DNA of 64,000 bases from an uncultured Rhizobiaceae group bacterium (lineage in GTDB: Bacteria; Pseudomonadota; Alphaproteobacteria; Rhizobiales; Rhizobiaceae): NCBI GenBank assembly GCA_947501445.1, contig CANMVS010000008.1:244024-308023 (forward strand), written 5' to 3'. The notes below the pieces were generated by a model. It was not told the origin of the DNA. It saw nothing but the letters and a program-made list of their open reading frames with translations, and did no database searches. The position numbers and the translations under genes were made by a program. Of the stretch, positions 16,365 to 25,604 are shown piece after piece. The first letter of the stretch is position 1, and every line of letters starts with the position of its first letter.

Positions 16365-16512
16365 TGCGCTGCGTTTTTGACCTGCCGGCGGGATCAGATG
16401 AGCGCGGCACATACCGATACAATCCTGGTGTTTTGAGAAAAACACGTTTCAACAATGATGCAGATCGCTGTTTTGAACTTGCAAAACAACAGGCGATCTT
16501 GAGGGATCGAAT

Positions 16513-17841
16513 ATGCTTTGGAATCTTCAGCAGGGTGCGGTCGAACTGGGTTGGGATTTTTACGGTCCGATCATCGCAATGGTTGTGCTCATTGCATTGG
16601 GTGTGCCCGTTTGGGCCTCCATCGGTGTCGGTGCCGTGACGATGCTCTATTTCAGTGATGTTTTGCCTTTGACACTCGTTGGCGAAAGTCTTTTCGGCGG
16701 TATTGATCATTTCGCTCTTACCGCTGTGCCGCTTTTCATTTTGACGGGTGATGTGCTTGTACGCACCGGTCTGTCGCGAAAATTCCTGAATGTTGCAGAT
16801 GCCCTGACCCATTGGGCCAAGGGTGGCTTTGGTGCTGCCACGGTGCTTGTGTGTGGCATGTTTTCAGCGATTTCCGGATCGGATGCAGCCGGTGCAGCCG
16901 CCGTTGGGCGCATGACCATTGCACGGTTGCATGAAGCCGGCTATCCACGGCCCTATGCCTGTGCTCTGGTGGCCGCTGGTGCCTGTACGGGCATCCTTAT
17001 TCCGCCGTCGATCGCCTATATTGTCATTGGTCTTGTTTTGGGTATTTCGGCATCAACCCTGTTTCAGGCAGCGCTCATTCCCGGATTGCTCATTCTTGGT
17101 TCCATATTGGTCACCAATACCGTGATCAATCGCATGCACGCCTATGAACAGGGAAATGCGATCAGCTTTGGCCAATGGCGGGGCAATGTGTGGAATGCGC
17201 TCAAGGATGGCTGGTATGCCTTTCTTGTTCCCGGCATCATCTTCTATGGCATTTTTTCGGGTCGCTTGACACCAACAGAAGCCGGCGCCGTCGCTGTCGT
17301 CGTTACCATCTTCCTCGGGTTTGTCATCGGTACACTCAAACTGGCAGATTTTCCTTCCATGTTTGTGAGTTCGGCAAAGGTCAACGGCATCATTTTACCG
17401 ATCATCGCATTCTCGCTTCCCTTTGCGCAAACCCTTGCTGCATTGGGGGTACCACAGGGATTTGTGTATTCACTGACCAGCCTGACTGAAGACCCAACCG
17501 TGATCATATTGATGATGATTCTTATTCTGATCGCAGCCGGTTGTGTTATGGAGACGACACCCAACATTGTTATTCTCGCACCGATACTCAAACCGCTGGC
17601 CGATGAAATTGGCATGAACGAGATTCAGTTTTGTATCATGATGATCACGGCACTGGGTGTGGGCTTTATTACACCGCCGCTGGGACTTAATCTCTTTGTC
17701 GTATCAGGCATAACCGGACAATCTGTATTACCGATTGCGGCCCGGGCCATACCTTTCGTGTTTTTCATGCTGCTGGTCGTCCTGCTGATTGCATTCGTAC
17801 CGGCAGTTTCAACCACTTTGCTCCCGGATATCTACAAGTAG
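16513..17841 (+). CDS. TRAP transporter large permease (DctM family)
   Basis: A 442-residue membrane protein with about twelve spans, the normal DctM length. Family blocks include FSAISGSDAAGAAAVGRMTIARLHEAGYPRPYACALVAAGACTGILIPPSIAYIVIG and FITPPLGLNLFVVSGITGQ. It is the sodium-coupled translocating subunit that works with the DctP- and DctQ-type proteins. The downstream dehydrogenase gene begins 13 bases after its stop, so import and first oxidation are encoded in one message. Confidence 0.94.
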   Translation: MLWNLQQGAVELGWDFYGPIIAMVVLIALGVPVWASIGVGAVTMLYFSDVLPLTLVGESLFGGIDHFALTAVPLFILTGDVLVRTGLSRKFLNVADALTHWAKGGFGAATVLVCGMFSAISGSDAAGAAAVGRMTIARLHEAGYPRPYACALVAAGACTGILIPPSIAYIVIGLVLGISASTLFQAALIPGLLILGSILVTNTVINRMHAYEQGNAISFGQWRGNVWNALKDGWYAFLVPGIIFYGIFSGRLTPTEAGAVAVVVTIFLGFVIGTLKLADFPSMFVSSAKVNGIILPIIAFSLPFAQTLAALGVPQGFVYSLTSLTEDPTVIILMMILILIAAGCVMETTPNIVILAPILKPLADEIGMNEIQFCIMMITALGVGFITPPLGLNLFVVSGITGQSVLPIAARAIPFVFFMLLVVLLIAFVPAVSTTLLPDIYK

Positions 17842-17854
17842 GCGGAAATAGAAA

Positions 17855-19165
17855 ATGACTGTTACCTATCTGAAAAAAGCGGCAATGAACGCCGCAACCG
17901 GCCAGGATGATGTGCAGACGACGGTGCGCACAATTCTGGATGAAATCGAGGCGGGCTGTGATCCGGTCGCACAAGCCTACGCTGCCAAATTCGACAAGTG
18001 GGACGGCAATATTGTGGTCACTGCGGATGAGGTTGATGCAGCTGGCCGTCAGGTCAGCCAGCAGTTGAAGGATGATATCCGGTTTGCCCATGACAATGTG
18101 CGTAAATTTGCCGAGGCGCAAAAGGCCACCATAGGCGACTGCGAGATTGAGATTATTCCAGGTCTCATCGCCGGTCAAAAACAAATACCGATGGGTGCAG
18201 CCGGCTGTTATGTGCCGGGAGGGCGTTACAGCCACATTGCATCGGCCATCATGACCGTGACCACGGCAAAAGTTGCCGGTGTTGGCCATATCACGGCCGT
18301 CTCACCACCGCGTCCCGGCATAGGCATCAATCCGGCGATCCTTTATACACTGGACCTTTGCGGTGCAGATACGGTTTTGAACCTTGGTGGTGTACAGGGT
18401 ATTGCCGCCATGGCGTTTGGTTTGTTTGGCACGCCGCCGGCAGATATTCTCGTTGGTCCCGGTAATCAGTTTGTCGCAGAAGCAAAACGGCTGCTTTATG
18501 GCCGTGTGGGCATTGATATGTTCGCAGGACCAACGGAGAGCATGGTTATTGCCGACCATAGTGCCGATCCGACGATCGTTGCGTGGGATCTGGTTGGCCA
18601 GGCCGAACATGGATACAATTCACCTGTGTGGCTCATCTCGCTCGACAAGGCACTGGCTCAAAAAGTGCTGGAACTTGTGCCGCAACTCATTGAGACACTG
18701 CCGCAGGTCAACCGTGACAATGCACTGGCAGCCTGGCGTGACTACGGTGAAGTGATGCTTGCTGAAAATCGTCAGGAGGCAGTGGTGCTGTCGGACGAAT
18801 ATGCCTCTGAGCATTTGCAGATCCAGTGTGATGATCTGCAATTCTGGAAGGATAATCTGAAGAATTATGGTTCACTGTTTCTGGGTGAAGAAACAACGGT
18901 CGCTTTTGGTGACAAATGTTCCGGACCCAATCATGTCCTGCCAACCAAGGGTGCCGGAAAATACTCCGGTGGCCTGTCTGTCGGAAAATATATGAAGACC
19001 GTGACGTGGCAACAGATGACCCGCGATGCCAACCGGCAAATCGCCCAGACGTGCGCCCGTATCTCGCGCCTTGAAGGGATGGAAGGTCACGCGCGTACCG
19101 GTGATGTGCGGCTGGAGAAATATTTTCCGGACGAGGATTTTGATTTGAATTCGCCGGCTGCGTGA
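17855..19165 (+). CDS. hpsN: Histidinol-dehydrogenase-fold enzyme, probable sulfopropanediol 3-dehydrogenase
   Basis: A 436-residue protein of the HisD superfamily. The zinc ligands of histidinol dehydrogenase are kept: Gln249 and His252 (QAEHGYNS), Asp353 (FGDKCSGPNHVLPT, with His360) and His412 (EGMEGHARTGDVRLEKY). It is not the histidine-pathway enzyme by context: it follows a TRAP importer and precedes an SDR and a zinc MDR, the set known from DHPS (2,3-dihydroxypropane-1-sulfonate) degraders, where HpsN oxidises (R)-DHPS to (R)-sulfolactate using NAD+. The later steps (SlcD/ComC, SuyAB) are not in this window. The assignment rests on context and family resemblance; another polyol substrate remains possible. 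Confidence 0.68.
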   Translation: MTVTYLKKAAMNAATGQDDVQTTVRTILDEIEAGCDPVAQAYAAKFDKWDGNIVVTADEVDAAGRQVSQQLKDDIRFAHDNVRKFAEAQKATIGDCEIEIIPGLIAGQKQIPMGAAGCYVPGGRYSHIASAIMTVTTAKVAGVGHITAVSPPRPGIGINPAILYTLDLCGADTVLNLGGVQGIAAMAFGLFGTPPADILVGPGNQFVAEAKRLLYGRVGIDMFAGPTESMVIADHSADPTIVAWDLVGQAEHGYNSPVWLISLDKALAQKVLELVPQLIETLPQVNRDNALAAWRDYGEVMLAENRQEAVVLSDEYASEHLQIQCDDLQFWKDNLKNYGSLFLGEETTVAFGDKCSGPNHVLPTKGAGKYSGGLSVGKYMKTVTWQQMTRDANRQIAQTCARISRLEGMEGHARTGDVRLEKYFPDEDFDLNSPAA

Positions 19166-19262
19166 AACAGATCGCGGCCATGCTTTATTGCAGGCTATTA
19201 CTGCCGACACAGCACACAGGCTGCTGTGCGGTAGAATGAAACCATAATGAAACACGGATCCA

Positions 19263-20042
19263 ATGTCGCAACTCCATGATCAGAATATGTTTGGTGTGTC
19301 GGGGAAAATTGCCTGTGTCACCGGTGCCAGTTCAGGTATCGGCCGGGCACTTGCAACGGCCCTTGCTGAAGCCGGGGCCAGTGTCGTTGGCGTGGCAAGA
19401 CGGGCCGATGCACTTGCTGACTGGCAAGATGAGAAACGGGGTGAAACGGCGGTTGTGTGCGCCAGCCTGTCGACGCAAGGCGGTGGGGTGCAGGACATAA
19501 GTGAAACTGCAGCGCAGGTTCGCAAACCCTTCGGCAATCCCGATATCCTGATCAATGCTGCTGGTGTTAACCTGCGCCAGACAGCTGATGATGTTACACA
19601 CGAGGGGTGGGCGCAAACGCTCGATGTCAACCTGTCCGTCCCGTTCTTTCTGGCTCAGGCTTTTGCTGGCGCAATGCGCCAAAAGGGGTGGGGCCGCATT
19701 GTCAATATTGCCTCGTTGCAGACAGAAAGAGCCTTTCCGGGCGGTATAGCCTATGGCGCCAGTAAGGCCGCCATAGGACAGGTGACGCGGGCGATGGCCG
19801 AGGCCTGGTCCGTTGACGGTGTGCTCGCCAACGCCATTGCACCAGGGTTTTTCCCAACGGAACTGACCGGCCCAGTTTTTGATGATCCAAAAAGGGCAAG
19901 CCGAAATGCGGCGCAAACCTGCATGAACCGTAACGGAGAATTGTCTGACCTTGTTGGTCCGGCGTTGTTCTTTTGCTCGGAAGCGAGCCGATATGTTACG
20001 GGGCAGGTCCTGTATGTGGACGGAGGGTATACCGCAAAATGA
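19263..20042 (+). CDS. Short-chain dehydrogenase/reductase (HpsO/HpsP-like context)
   Basis: A 259-residue classical SDR with TGASSGIGRALA (cofactor loop), NAAGVNL, the catalytic Ser in VNIASLQ and Tyr/Lys in YGASKAAIG, ending in GQVLYVDGGYTAK. In DHPS clusters two accessory dehydrogenases oxidise and re-reduce C2 to interconvert the enantiomers so that HpsN can use both; this enzyme and the MDR that follows are well placed for that. Its stop overlaps the MDR start by four bases (ATGA). The preceding gap of 97 bases may hold a processing or internal start site. Confidence 0.87.
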   Translation: MSQLHDQNMFGVSGKIACVTGASSGIGRALATALAEAGASVVGVARRADALADWQDEKRGETAVVCASLSTQGGGVQDISETAAQVRKPFGNPDILINAAGVNLRQTADDVTHEGWAQTLDVNLSVPFFLAQAFAGAMRQKGWGRIVNIASLQTERAFPGGIAYGASKAAIGQVTRAMAEAWSVDGVLANAIAPGFFPTELTGPVFDDPKRASRNAAQTCMNRNGELSDLVGPALFFCSEASRYVTGQVLYVDGGYTAK

Positions 20043-21043
20043 AAGCGCTGATCTATGAGGGACCGCAGCACCTGAGATACGCTGACATGGCGGACCCGGT
20101 TGCCGGTGAACACGATAGTTTAATCCGCATTGAAGCCGTGGGTATATGCGGTTCGGATATGCATGCTTATCTGGGGCATGACAGCCGACGTCCTGCACCA
20201 TTGGTTCTTGGGCACGAGGTTTGCGGAACGGTTCTGAGCGGTGGGCCGGTTGGCAAGAGGGTAACGGTCAACCCATTGGTCAACTGCATGCAGTGCGAGC
20301 ATTGCAAGGCCGGCCAAACGAACCTTTGCAGCCAACGGCAGATTATCTCCATGCCACCGCGAGAAGGCGGGTTTGCGCAATTGGTTGCGGTGCCGCAGCG
20401 AAATGTTACCGTCGTGCCGGACGGATTTGATCCGGCGAGGGCTTCACTCACAGAACCCATTGCCTGTGGTTGGCATGCCATCAGGCGCGCGCAACAGGTG
20501 CTGGACCGTCCAATAGAGGAAGCGCGCTGTTGTATATTGGGTGGTGGTGCCATTGGGGTTGGTGCAGCGCTTGTGCTCGCCGCGCAGGGCGTGCGCGATA
20601 TCTGGATTGCCGAAACAAATCCGCTGCGCCATGACATATTGCGGCGGGCCGGACCATTTACCGTTTTCAATCCTTTAAACGAGAGCGGGCCACCGGATGA
20701 GCCACACCTGGTCATCGACGGGTATGGAGGCCAGGCAACCCGCAAGGCAGCATCAGCCATGGTGCGAGCGGGCGGTGTCATTGTCCATATTGGTCTGGCG
20801 GAACCGGAAGGGGGGCTTGATATTCGTCGCATGACTTTGCAGGAGATTACCTTTATCGGCACCTATACCTATACCGTGGATGATTTTGCACAGACAGTCA
20901 GGGCACTTGTAGAGGGGCGTCTGGGAAACCTCGACTGGATCGAAGAACGCCCCCTCGAGCAGGGAGCGCAGGCGTTCAGCGATATATATGCCGGACGCCT
21001 TGCAGCACCAAAAATTGTGCTTATCCCAAATGGCGGGGATTGA
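20039..21043 (+). CDS. Zinc-dependent MDR alcohol dehydrogenase
   Basis: A 334-residue medium-chain dehydrogenase. The catalytic zinc region has ICGSDMHAYLGHD and VLGHEVCGTV; the structural zinc site is the four-cysteine block NCMQCEHCKAGQTNLC; the Rossmann part has CCILGGGAIGVGAALVLAAQG. The start at 20039 overlaps the SDR stop (ATGA), so the two are coupled. A role in C2 oxidation/reduction of DHPS or a similar diol is inferred from the cluster. The 3' end runs convergently into the amidase gene with a 23-base overlap, leaving no room for a terminator. Confidence 0.88.
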   Translation: MKALIYEGPQHLRYADMADPVAGEHDSLIRIEAVGICGSDMHAYLGHDSRRPAPLVLGHEVCGTVLSGGPVGKRVTVNPLVNCMQCEHCKAGQTNLCSQRQIISMPPREGGFAQLVAVPQRNVTVVPDGFDPARASLTEPIACGWHAIRRAQQVLDRPIEEARCCILGGGAIGVGAALVLAAQGVRDIWIAETNPLRHDILRRAGPFTVFNPLNESGPPDEPHLVIDGYGGQATRKAASAMVRAGGVIVHIGLAEPEGGLDIRRMTLQEITFIGTYTYTVDDFAQTVRALVEGRLGNLDWIEERPLEQGAQAFSDIYAGRLAAPKIVLIPNGGD

Positions 21044-22475
21044 TCGGTCTGTTGTCCCAACCAATCATCTGCTCGATGTAACGGGCAATTGAAAACAACG
21101 CGGCCTCCCCATGCGACTTGCCTATGAGCTGGATGCCAACGGGTAAACCATCAGCGGTTTTGCCGCATGGAATGGTTATGACGGGCAGGGTTGTTGCGGT
21201 AACGGCGTATGCGATCGCCAACCACTCGTAATAGTCGGGAATGGGAACGCCACTGCTCGAGCCGGGATAGCGCTCCTCGGCATCAAACGGCGGGATTTTT
21301 GCCGCTGGGCATATCAAAACATCATAATCCTGCATGAACTGTGCGGCCTGATTGAATACGCGCCCCTGCGCCGCCATAGCGCTGCGGATTGTTGCGCCAT
21401 CAAGTGACAGGCCCAACTCGATGTTCCAAACGACTTCCGGTTTGAGAATGTCGGGTGCACTGGCCAGGTCAGCGCCAAAATTGACAGCATAGCTGAGTGC
21501 TCTTTGCACCCTGAAAGCCTCATAGGCATCACTGAGATCGGGGTGTGCATTGTCGACACGTGTTGCGGTGCCCTTGAAGCCGGCAATGAAATGGTCGCAT
21601 GTATCACGAACAAGGATGTCAGTCTGTGTTACGCCCAGATCATGACTATAGGCAATGCGAAGTGGTTGAACCGGTTGACGTGCAGCAGCAAGAAAAGATG
21701 GTTCACATTTTGGTTTGGCCAACCCGGATTGCTCACAAAGACCTGTCATTGCATCTGCAAACAGACCCAGGTCCTCCACAGAGCGTGCCATCGGGCCATC
21801 CTGTCCCAATACCTGAAATGGCTGGTAGGCGGACTCCGCCGCGATGAGACCCGGGGAGGGGCGCAGGCTCGCAACACCACAAAAGCTGGCTGGTGTGCGC
21901 AGTGATCCGGCCATGTCAGAGCCATGTGCCAGCCAGGCTGTGCCGCAGGCCAGTGCGGCAGCGGCACCACCAGAAGAGCCGCCCGCAGATTTACTCAGGT
22001 TGTGCGGATTGCGCGTTGTGCCATAGACTTCGTTGAATGTATGCCCACCGGTGCCAAACTCGGGCGTATTGGACTTGGCGTATACAATTGCGCCATTTGT
22101 TTCCAGGGTTTGGGTGATCACGCCGGATTGTTCTGGAATGAAGTGTTCAAACAACAGGGATCCCCTGGTCGTTCGAACATTGGACACAGCAGTCAAATCC
22201 TTGATCGGAACCGGCAAGCCGCTGAGAACACCGCGCTCCTCAACAGGTTTTTTCATCATTTCCCGCGCTTGTTCATAGGCGCGATCAAAGCAGAGTGCGG
22301 GCAGCGCGTTGACGCTTTTTTCGACCATTGCGATGCGTTTTTCCAACGCGGCGAGCGCATCTGTGGGCGTGATTTCACCGCTGCTGAGCAGGTCGACCAT
22401 GGTGCAGGCACTCAAGTCAATCAATTGGGTATTTTCAGACAAGGAAAATTGGTCTCCAACAGCAGATGCTGCCAA
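21021..22475 (-). CDS. Amidase-signature family hydrolase
   Basis: A 484-residue amidase. The Ser-cisSer-Lys set is visible: Lys92 in VPIKDLTAV, the GGSSGGAAAAL loop (167-168) and nucleophile Ser191 in GSDMAGSLRTPA. The family cleaves carboxamides of many kinds in the cytoplasm; the length is normal. It has no co-directional partner, so the substrate is unknown. The only workable start is a TTG at 22475, because the conserved N-terminal DLSACTMVDLLSSGEITP needs to be included; this is unusual and should be treated with some caution. Confidence 0.88.
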   Translation of the reverse strand: MAASAVGDQFSLSENTQLIDLSACTMVDLLSSGEITPTDALAALEKRIAMVEKSVNALPALCFDRAYEQAREMMKKPVEERGVLSGLPVPIKDLTAVSNVRTTRGSLLFEHFIPEQSGVITQTLETNGAIVYAKSNTPEFGTGGHTFNEVYGTTRNPHNLSKSAGGSSGGAAAALACGTAWLAHGSDMAGSLRTPASFCGVASLRPSPGLIAAESAYQPFQVLGQDGPMARSVEDLGLFADAMTGLCEQSGLAKPKCEPSFLAAARQPVQPLRIAYSHDLGVTQTDILVRDTCDHFIAGFKGTATRVDNAHPDLSDAYEAFRVQRALSYAVNFGADLASAPDILKPEVVWNIELGLSLDGATIRSAMAAQGRVFNQAAQFMQDYDVLICPAAKIPPFDAEERYPGSSSGVPIPDYYEWLAIAYAVTATTLPVITIPCGKTADGLPVGIQLIGKSHGEAALFSIARYIEQMIGWDNRPINPRHLG

Positions 22476-22524
22476 GGAACACCGAATTCAATATAAGGTC
22501 CAGAGCCAATCGGCTTTTCACTGC

Positions 22525-22561
22525 CACAAAAGGAAAAGGCGGCACCCATGGTACCGCCTTT
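22525..22561 (-). terminator. Terminator of the type I secretion operon
   Basis: Read on the minus strand, AAAGGCGGTACC pairs with GGTGCCGCCTTT and is followed by TTCCTTTTG. It lies 22 bases after the HlyD-type stop codon. Confidence 0.75.
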
Positions 22562-22582
22562 CGCATCAACAAAAATCAAGCA

Positions 22583-23890
22583 TTATTCTTCACGCAGGGC
22601 GTGAGTCATCTGATCTTTGAACGGTTTGACCAGATAGGACAGGATGGAACGATCGCTGGTCTGCACGAGTGCCTCCACCGGCATGCCTGGCAGCAAAACA
22701 TTATCGCCAAGCTTTTCTCTTTCACCTTTTACCAGGCCCAGCCGAGCCGTGTAGAATGTCATGCCAGTCACTTCATCGCGTGATGTTTCGGCCGATACTG
22801 TCTTTATTTCGGCTTTCAGCTCAGGTGTTGTGCGCTGGTTCAACGCGGGCAGACGAACAGTGGCTACCTGGCCAGGGTACAATTGGTCAATATCGGTCGG
22901 TTGGACCTGTACTTCAATCACCAGAGAATCATCCTGCGGAACAATAACCATGATCGGTTCGGCCGGGCTGATGACGCCGCCTCGTGTATGAACTGCAAGT
23001 TGATGGACGTAGCCTGAGCGTGGCGCGGTTATATCCATTCGGGCCAGTTGATCCTCAGCAGCCACTTTCTGTTCGCTCAATCGGGCAATCTGGCTGCGTG
23101 TATCGACAAGTTCCTGAAGGATTTCAGCGCGCGAGTCTTCCTGTAACTGCAGGATACGCATTCTGCGTTCACTTATCGAAAGACCGGTTTGGGCCGTTTC
23201 AGCCAGAAGAGAGCCGTGTTCACCGGTCAATCGTGTCTTGTTTCGTTTGGTTGACAGAACCCGGTTGACTGAGACGAAATTATCCTCAAGCAGTGATTCA
23301 AGACCTTCAAGTTCGGACGCGATGAGTTGCATTTCCTCGTTTTTTGCATCCGTTTGAACCTTCAGACCATCGGTCTGACTTTCCAGCTGCTTGATTTGTT
23401 CGTTCAACTGGTCGATACGGCCGACCATGCCGGCATTTCGAGACGCCATGAGAAAACGTTGACCGTCGAGAATTGCGGCGACACCGGGATCAACCGATCG
23501 TTCCAACAACGCCGGGGGAAATGTGATTTCCTTTTTATTGTCGCGTTCGGCTGTCAGGCGGGCCTCTGTTGCCTGAAGTTCATCCAACTGTGTGCTGACA
23601 ACCGCAAGGTTAGCCCTGGTCACCGCATCATCAAGACGTATCAACAGGTCACCGGCATGGACAAGATCACCATCCTGAACCATGATATCGCGGACGATGC
23701 CACCTTCCTTGTGTTTGATTGTCTTGACACTCGATTCAACAACAATGGATCCGGGTGCAATAACAGCACTTGAAATGTGCATATAGGCTGACCACCCGAT
23801 CATGAATGCCAAAAGTGCACACAGGAACAAACCAGCACCCCAAAGATGCCTGCGAATGCTTTTTGCAAGTGTTTGATCTGTCTCAGTCAT
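22583..23890 (-). CDS. Type I secretion membrane-fusion protein (HlyD/PrtE family)
   Basis: A 435-residue adaptor. One N-terminal membrane span (about 14-35) is followed by a biotinyl-lipoyl-like half-domain (SSVKTIKHKEGGIVRDIMVQDGDLVHAGDLLIRLD), a long coiled coil (about 90-270) and a closing barrel region (LARMDITAPRSGYVHQLAVHT, then VIEVQVQPTDIDQLYPGQ). It would link the inner-membrane ABC exporter to an outer-membrane TolC-type channel. It begins seven bases after the ABC gene. No TolC or RTX cargo gene is seen near it. Confidence 0.92.
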   Translation of the reverse strand: MTETDQTLAKSIRRHLWGAGLFLCALLAFMIGWSAYMHISSAVIAPGSIVVESSVKTIKHKEGGIVRDIMVQDGDLVHAGDLLIRLDDAVTRANLAVVSTQLDELQATEARLTAERDNKKEITFPPALLERSVDPGVAAILDGQRFLMASRNAGMVGRIDQLNEQIKQLESQTDGLKVQTDAKNEEMQLIASELEGLESLLEDNFVSVNRVLSTKRNKTRLTGEHGSLLAETAQTGLSISERRMRILQLQEDSRAEILQELVDTRSQIARLSEQKVAAEDQLARMDITAPRSGYVHQLAVHTRGGVISPAEPIMVIVPQDDSLVIEVQVQPTDIDQLYPGQVATVRLPALNQRTTPELKAEIKTVSAETSRDEVTGMTFYTARLGLVKGEREKLGDNVLLPGMPVEALVQTSDRSILSYLVKPFKDQMTHALREE

Positions 23891-23897
23891 ATCAACC

Positions 23898-25604
23898 TCA
23901 CGCTGCCTTTACCGGAACCGGCCCGAGAACCTGTTTAAGTACTTCTTCCTTAGGGCCAAAGGCCTGGGCCTGGCCATCCTTCATAAACAAAACCTGATCT
24001 ACAGCAGCCAAAGCGCTGGGTCGATGGGCAATGACTATAACGATAGACCCCTGTTCGCGCATGTTTCGGATTGCGCCGGTCAGTGCTGTTTCACCTTCAG
24101 AATCCAGATTGGAGTTAGGTTCGTCGAGCAACAGAACAAAGGGTTTTCCATAAAGAGCCCGCGCCAGTGCAATGCGTTGGGTTTGACCGCCAGACAGCGC
24201 AAAACCATCAGGGCCAATCTCGGTATCAAAACCGTCAGGCAGAGAGGTTATCAGATCTTTTGCATCGGCCAGCTCAGCTGCACTGATAATTTCTTCAGCA
24301 GAAGCATCCTCACGAAAACGGGCGATGTTCTGTGCAACTGTACCGCTGAACAACTGAATATCCTGTGGCAGGTAGCCAATGAATGCGCCCTGATTTTCCG
24401 GTGTCCATTGAAACAGGTCTGCGCCATCAAAACGAATGGATCCGCGCATGATCGGGTAGACCCCGACAATCGCCCTGGCCAGTGAACTTTTTCCTGCTCC
24501 GGATGGTCCGATTATACCAAGCCCATCACCGGCTTTGAGTGTGAAGTTAACGCCTTGAATAATAGGTTTGCCGACAGGCCCGGAAACCAACCCCTCGGCT
24601 CGCAGCCAATTTGACGGCAAGGGAAGTTCAACACGTTCGATGTCAATGGGCACACGTGCCACGATCTCCCGAAGCCGCTTCAGACCCTGTCTGGCGGCAA
24701 CAAAGCCGCGCCAATGGCCGACAGCCTGCTCTACAGGCGCAAGTGCCCGCGATGTCATGATAGAGGCTGCAATCATGACGCCCGGTGTAATTTCCTGGCC
24801 GATGGCCAACCATGCACCTGTTGCCAGTATTGCGGATTGCAGCATGAAGCGCAGTGACCGGATCATGGTGTTGAACATACCGGATCTGTCCATTGCAGAA
24901 CGCTGTTTTTCCAAAAAGGTCTGGTTCATTTCACCCCAGCGCCCCTTGAGCGTGTCCATCATGCCCATGGCCTTGATCGCTTCGGCATTGCGGCGTCCCT
25001 GCTCAACCATCGTGGTGCGCTTAACGGCATGTTGACTGGCTTCGGCCGCCGGTTTGCGCGACGTCATTTCGTTCAAACCAATAAGCACACATATGAGAAT
25101 TGCACCGCCTGTCGCCACAAGACCCAATATCGGGTGAAACAGATAAACGATCCCCAAATAAATTGGCATCCATGGGACATCAAAAATTGCAGACGGTCCG
25201 GGACCGGAAAGAAATTGGCGAACGGCCTCAAGATCACGCACTGGATCTATCGTTTTTGATTTTTCACCCATTAAAACCGGCAATGAAACCGAACATTGAT
25301 AGCTTGTGCCTGAGAGCTGTGCGTCAAGCCGCTGTCCAACCCGCAGGAGCACCCGTGATCGGATGCCTTCAAGCAGTCCATAAAATATGTACAGACCGGC
25401 AGCCAAGCCGCCCAGTACTATAAGTGTTGGTACCGATCCACTTGCCAGGACCCGGTCATAAATCTGGAGCATGAATAGGGGGCCGGTCAACATCAGCAGA
25501 TTTATCGGCAGGCCAAGAAGGCCAATTCCAATAAATGCCGAGCGTAGAGTGCCAATGCTCTCAGCTATAATAGTGCTTGGGCTTGATACTTGCGTCATGT
25601 TCAT
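23898..25604 (-). CDS. Type I secretion ABC exporter (PrtD family)
   Basis: A 568-residue fusion of an ABC membrane domain (about five or six spans within residues 20-290) and an ATPase. Walker A is GPSGAGKSSLARA, the signature is LSGGQTQRIALARAL and Walker B is VLLLDEPNSNLD. There is no N-terminal C39 peptidase domain, which places it with PrtD/AprD exporters of RTX-type proteins rather than peptide bacteriocin exporters. It starts an operon with the HlyD-type gene. A CRP-like palindrome lies about 115 bases upstream. The secreted substrate is not encoded nearby. Confidence 0.92.
   Translation of the reverse strand: MNMTQVSSPSTIIAESIGTLRSAFIGIGLLGLPINLLMLTGPLFMLQIYDRVLASGSVPTLIVLGGLAAGLYIFYGLLEGIRSRVLLRVGQRLDAQLSGTSYQCSVSLPVLMGEKSKTIDPVRDLEAVRQFLSGPGPSAIFDVPWMPIYLGIVYLFHPILGLVATGGAILICVLIGLNEMTSRKPAAEASQHAVKRTTMVEQGRRNAEAIKAMGMMDTLKGRWGEMNQTFLEKQRSAMDRSGMFNTMIRSLRFMLQSAILATGAWLAIGQEITPGVMIAASIMTSRALAPVEQAVGHWRGFVAARQGLKRLREIVARVPIDIERVELPLPSNWLRAEGLVSGPVGKPIIQGVNFTLKAGDGLGIIGPSGAGKSSLARAIVGVYPIMRGSIRFDGADLFQWTPENQGAFIGYLPQDIQLFSGTVAQNIARFREDASAEEIISAAELADAKDLITSLPDGFDTEIGPDGFALSGGQTQRIALARALYGKPFVLLLDEPNSNLDSEGETALTGAIRNMREQGSIVIVIAHRPSALAAVDQVLFMKDGQAQAFGPKEEVLKQVLGPVPVKAA

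Noticed and set aside
17855..19165. Histidine-pathway histidinol dehydrogenase (hisD)
   Set aside because: Zinc ligands are conserved, but the gene sits in a TRAP/SDR/MDR catabolic operon with no other his genes, so the HpsN-like reading is favoured.
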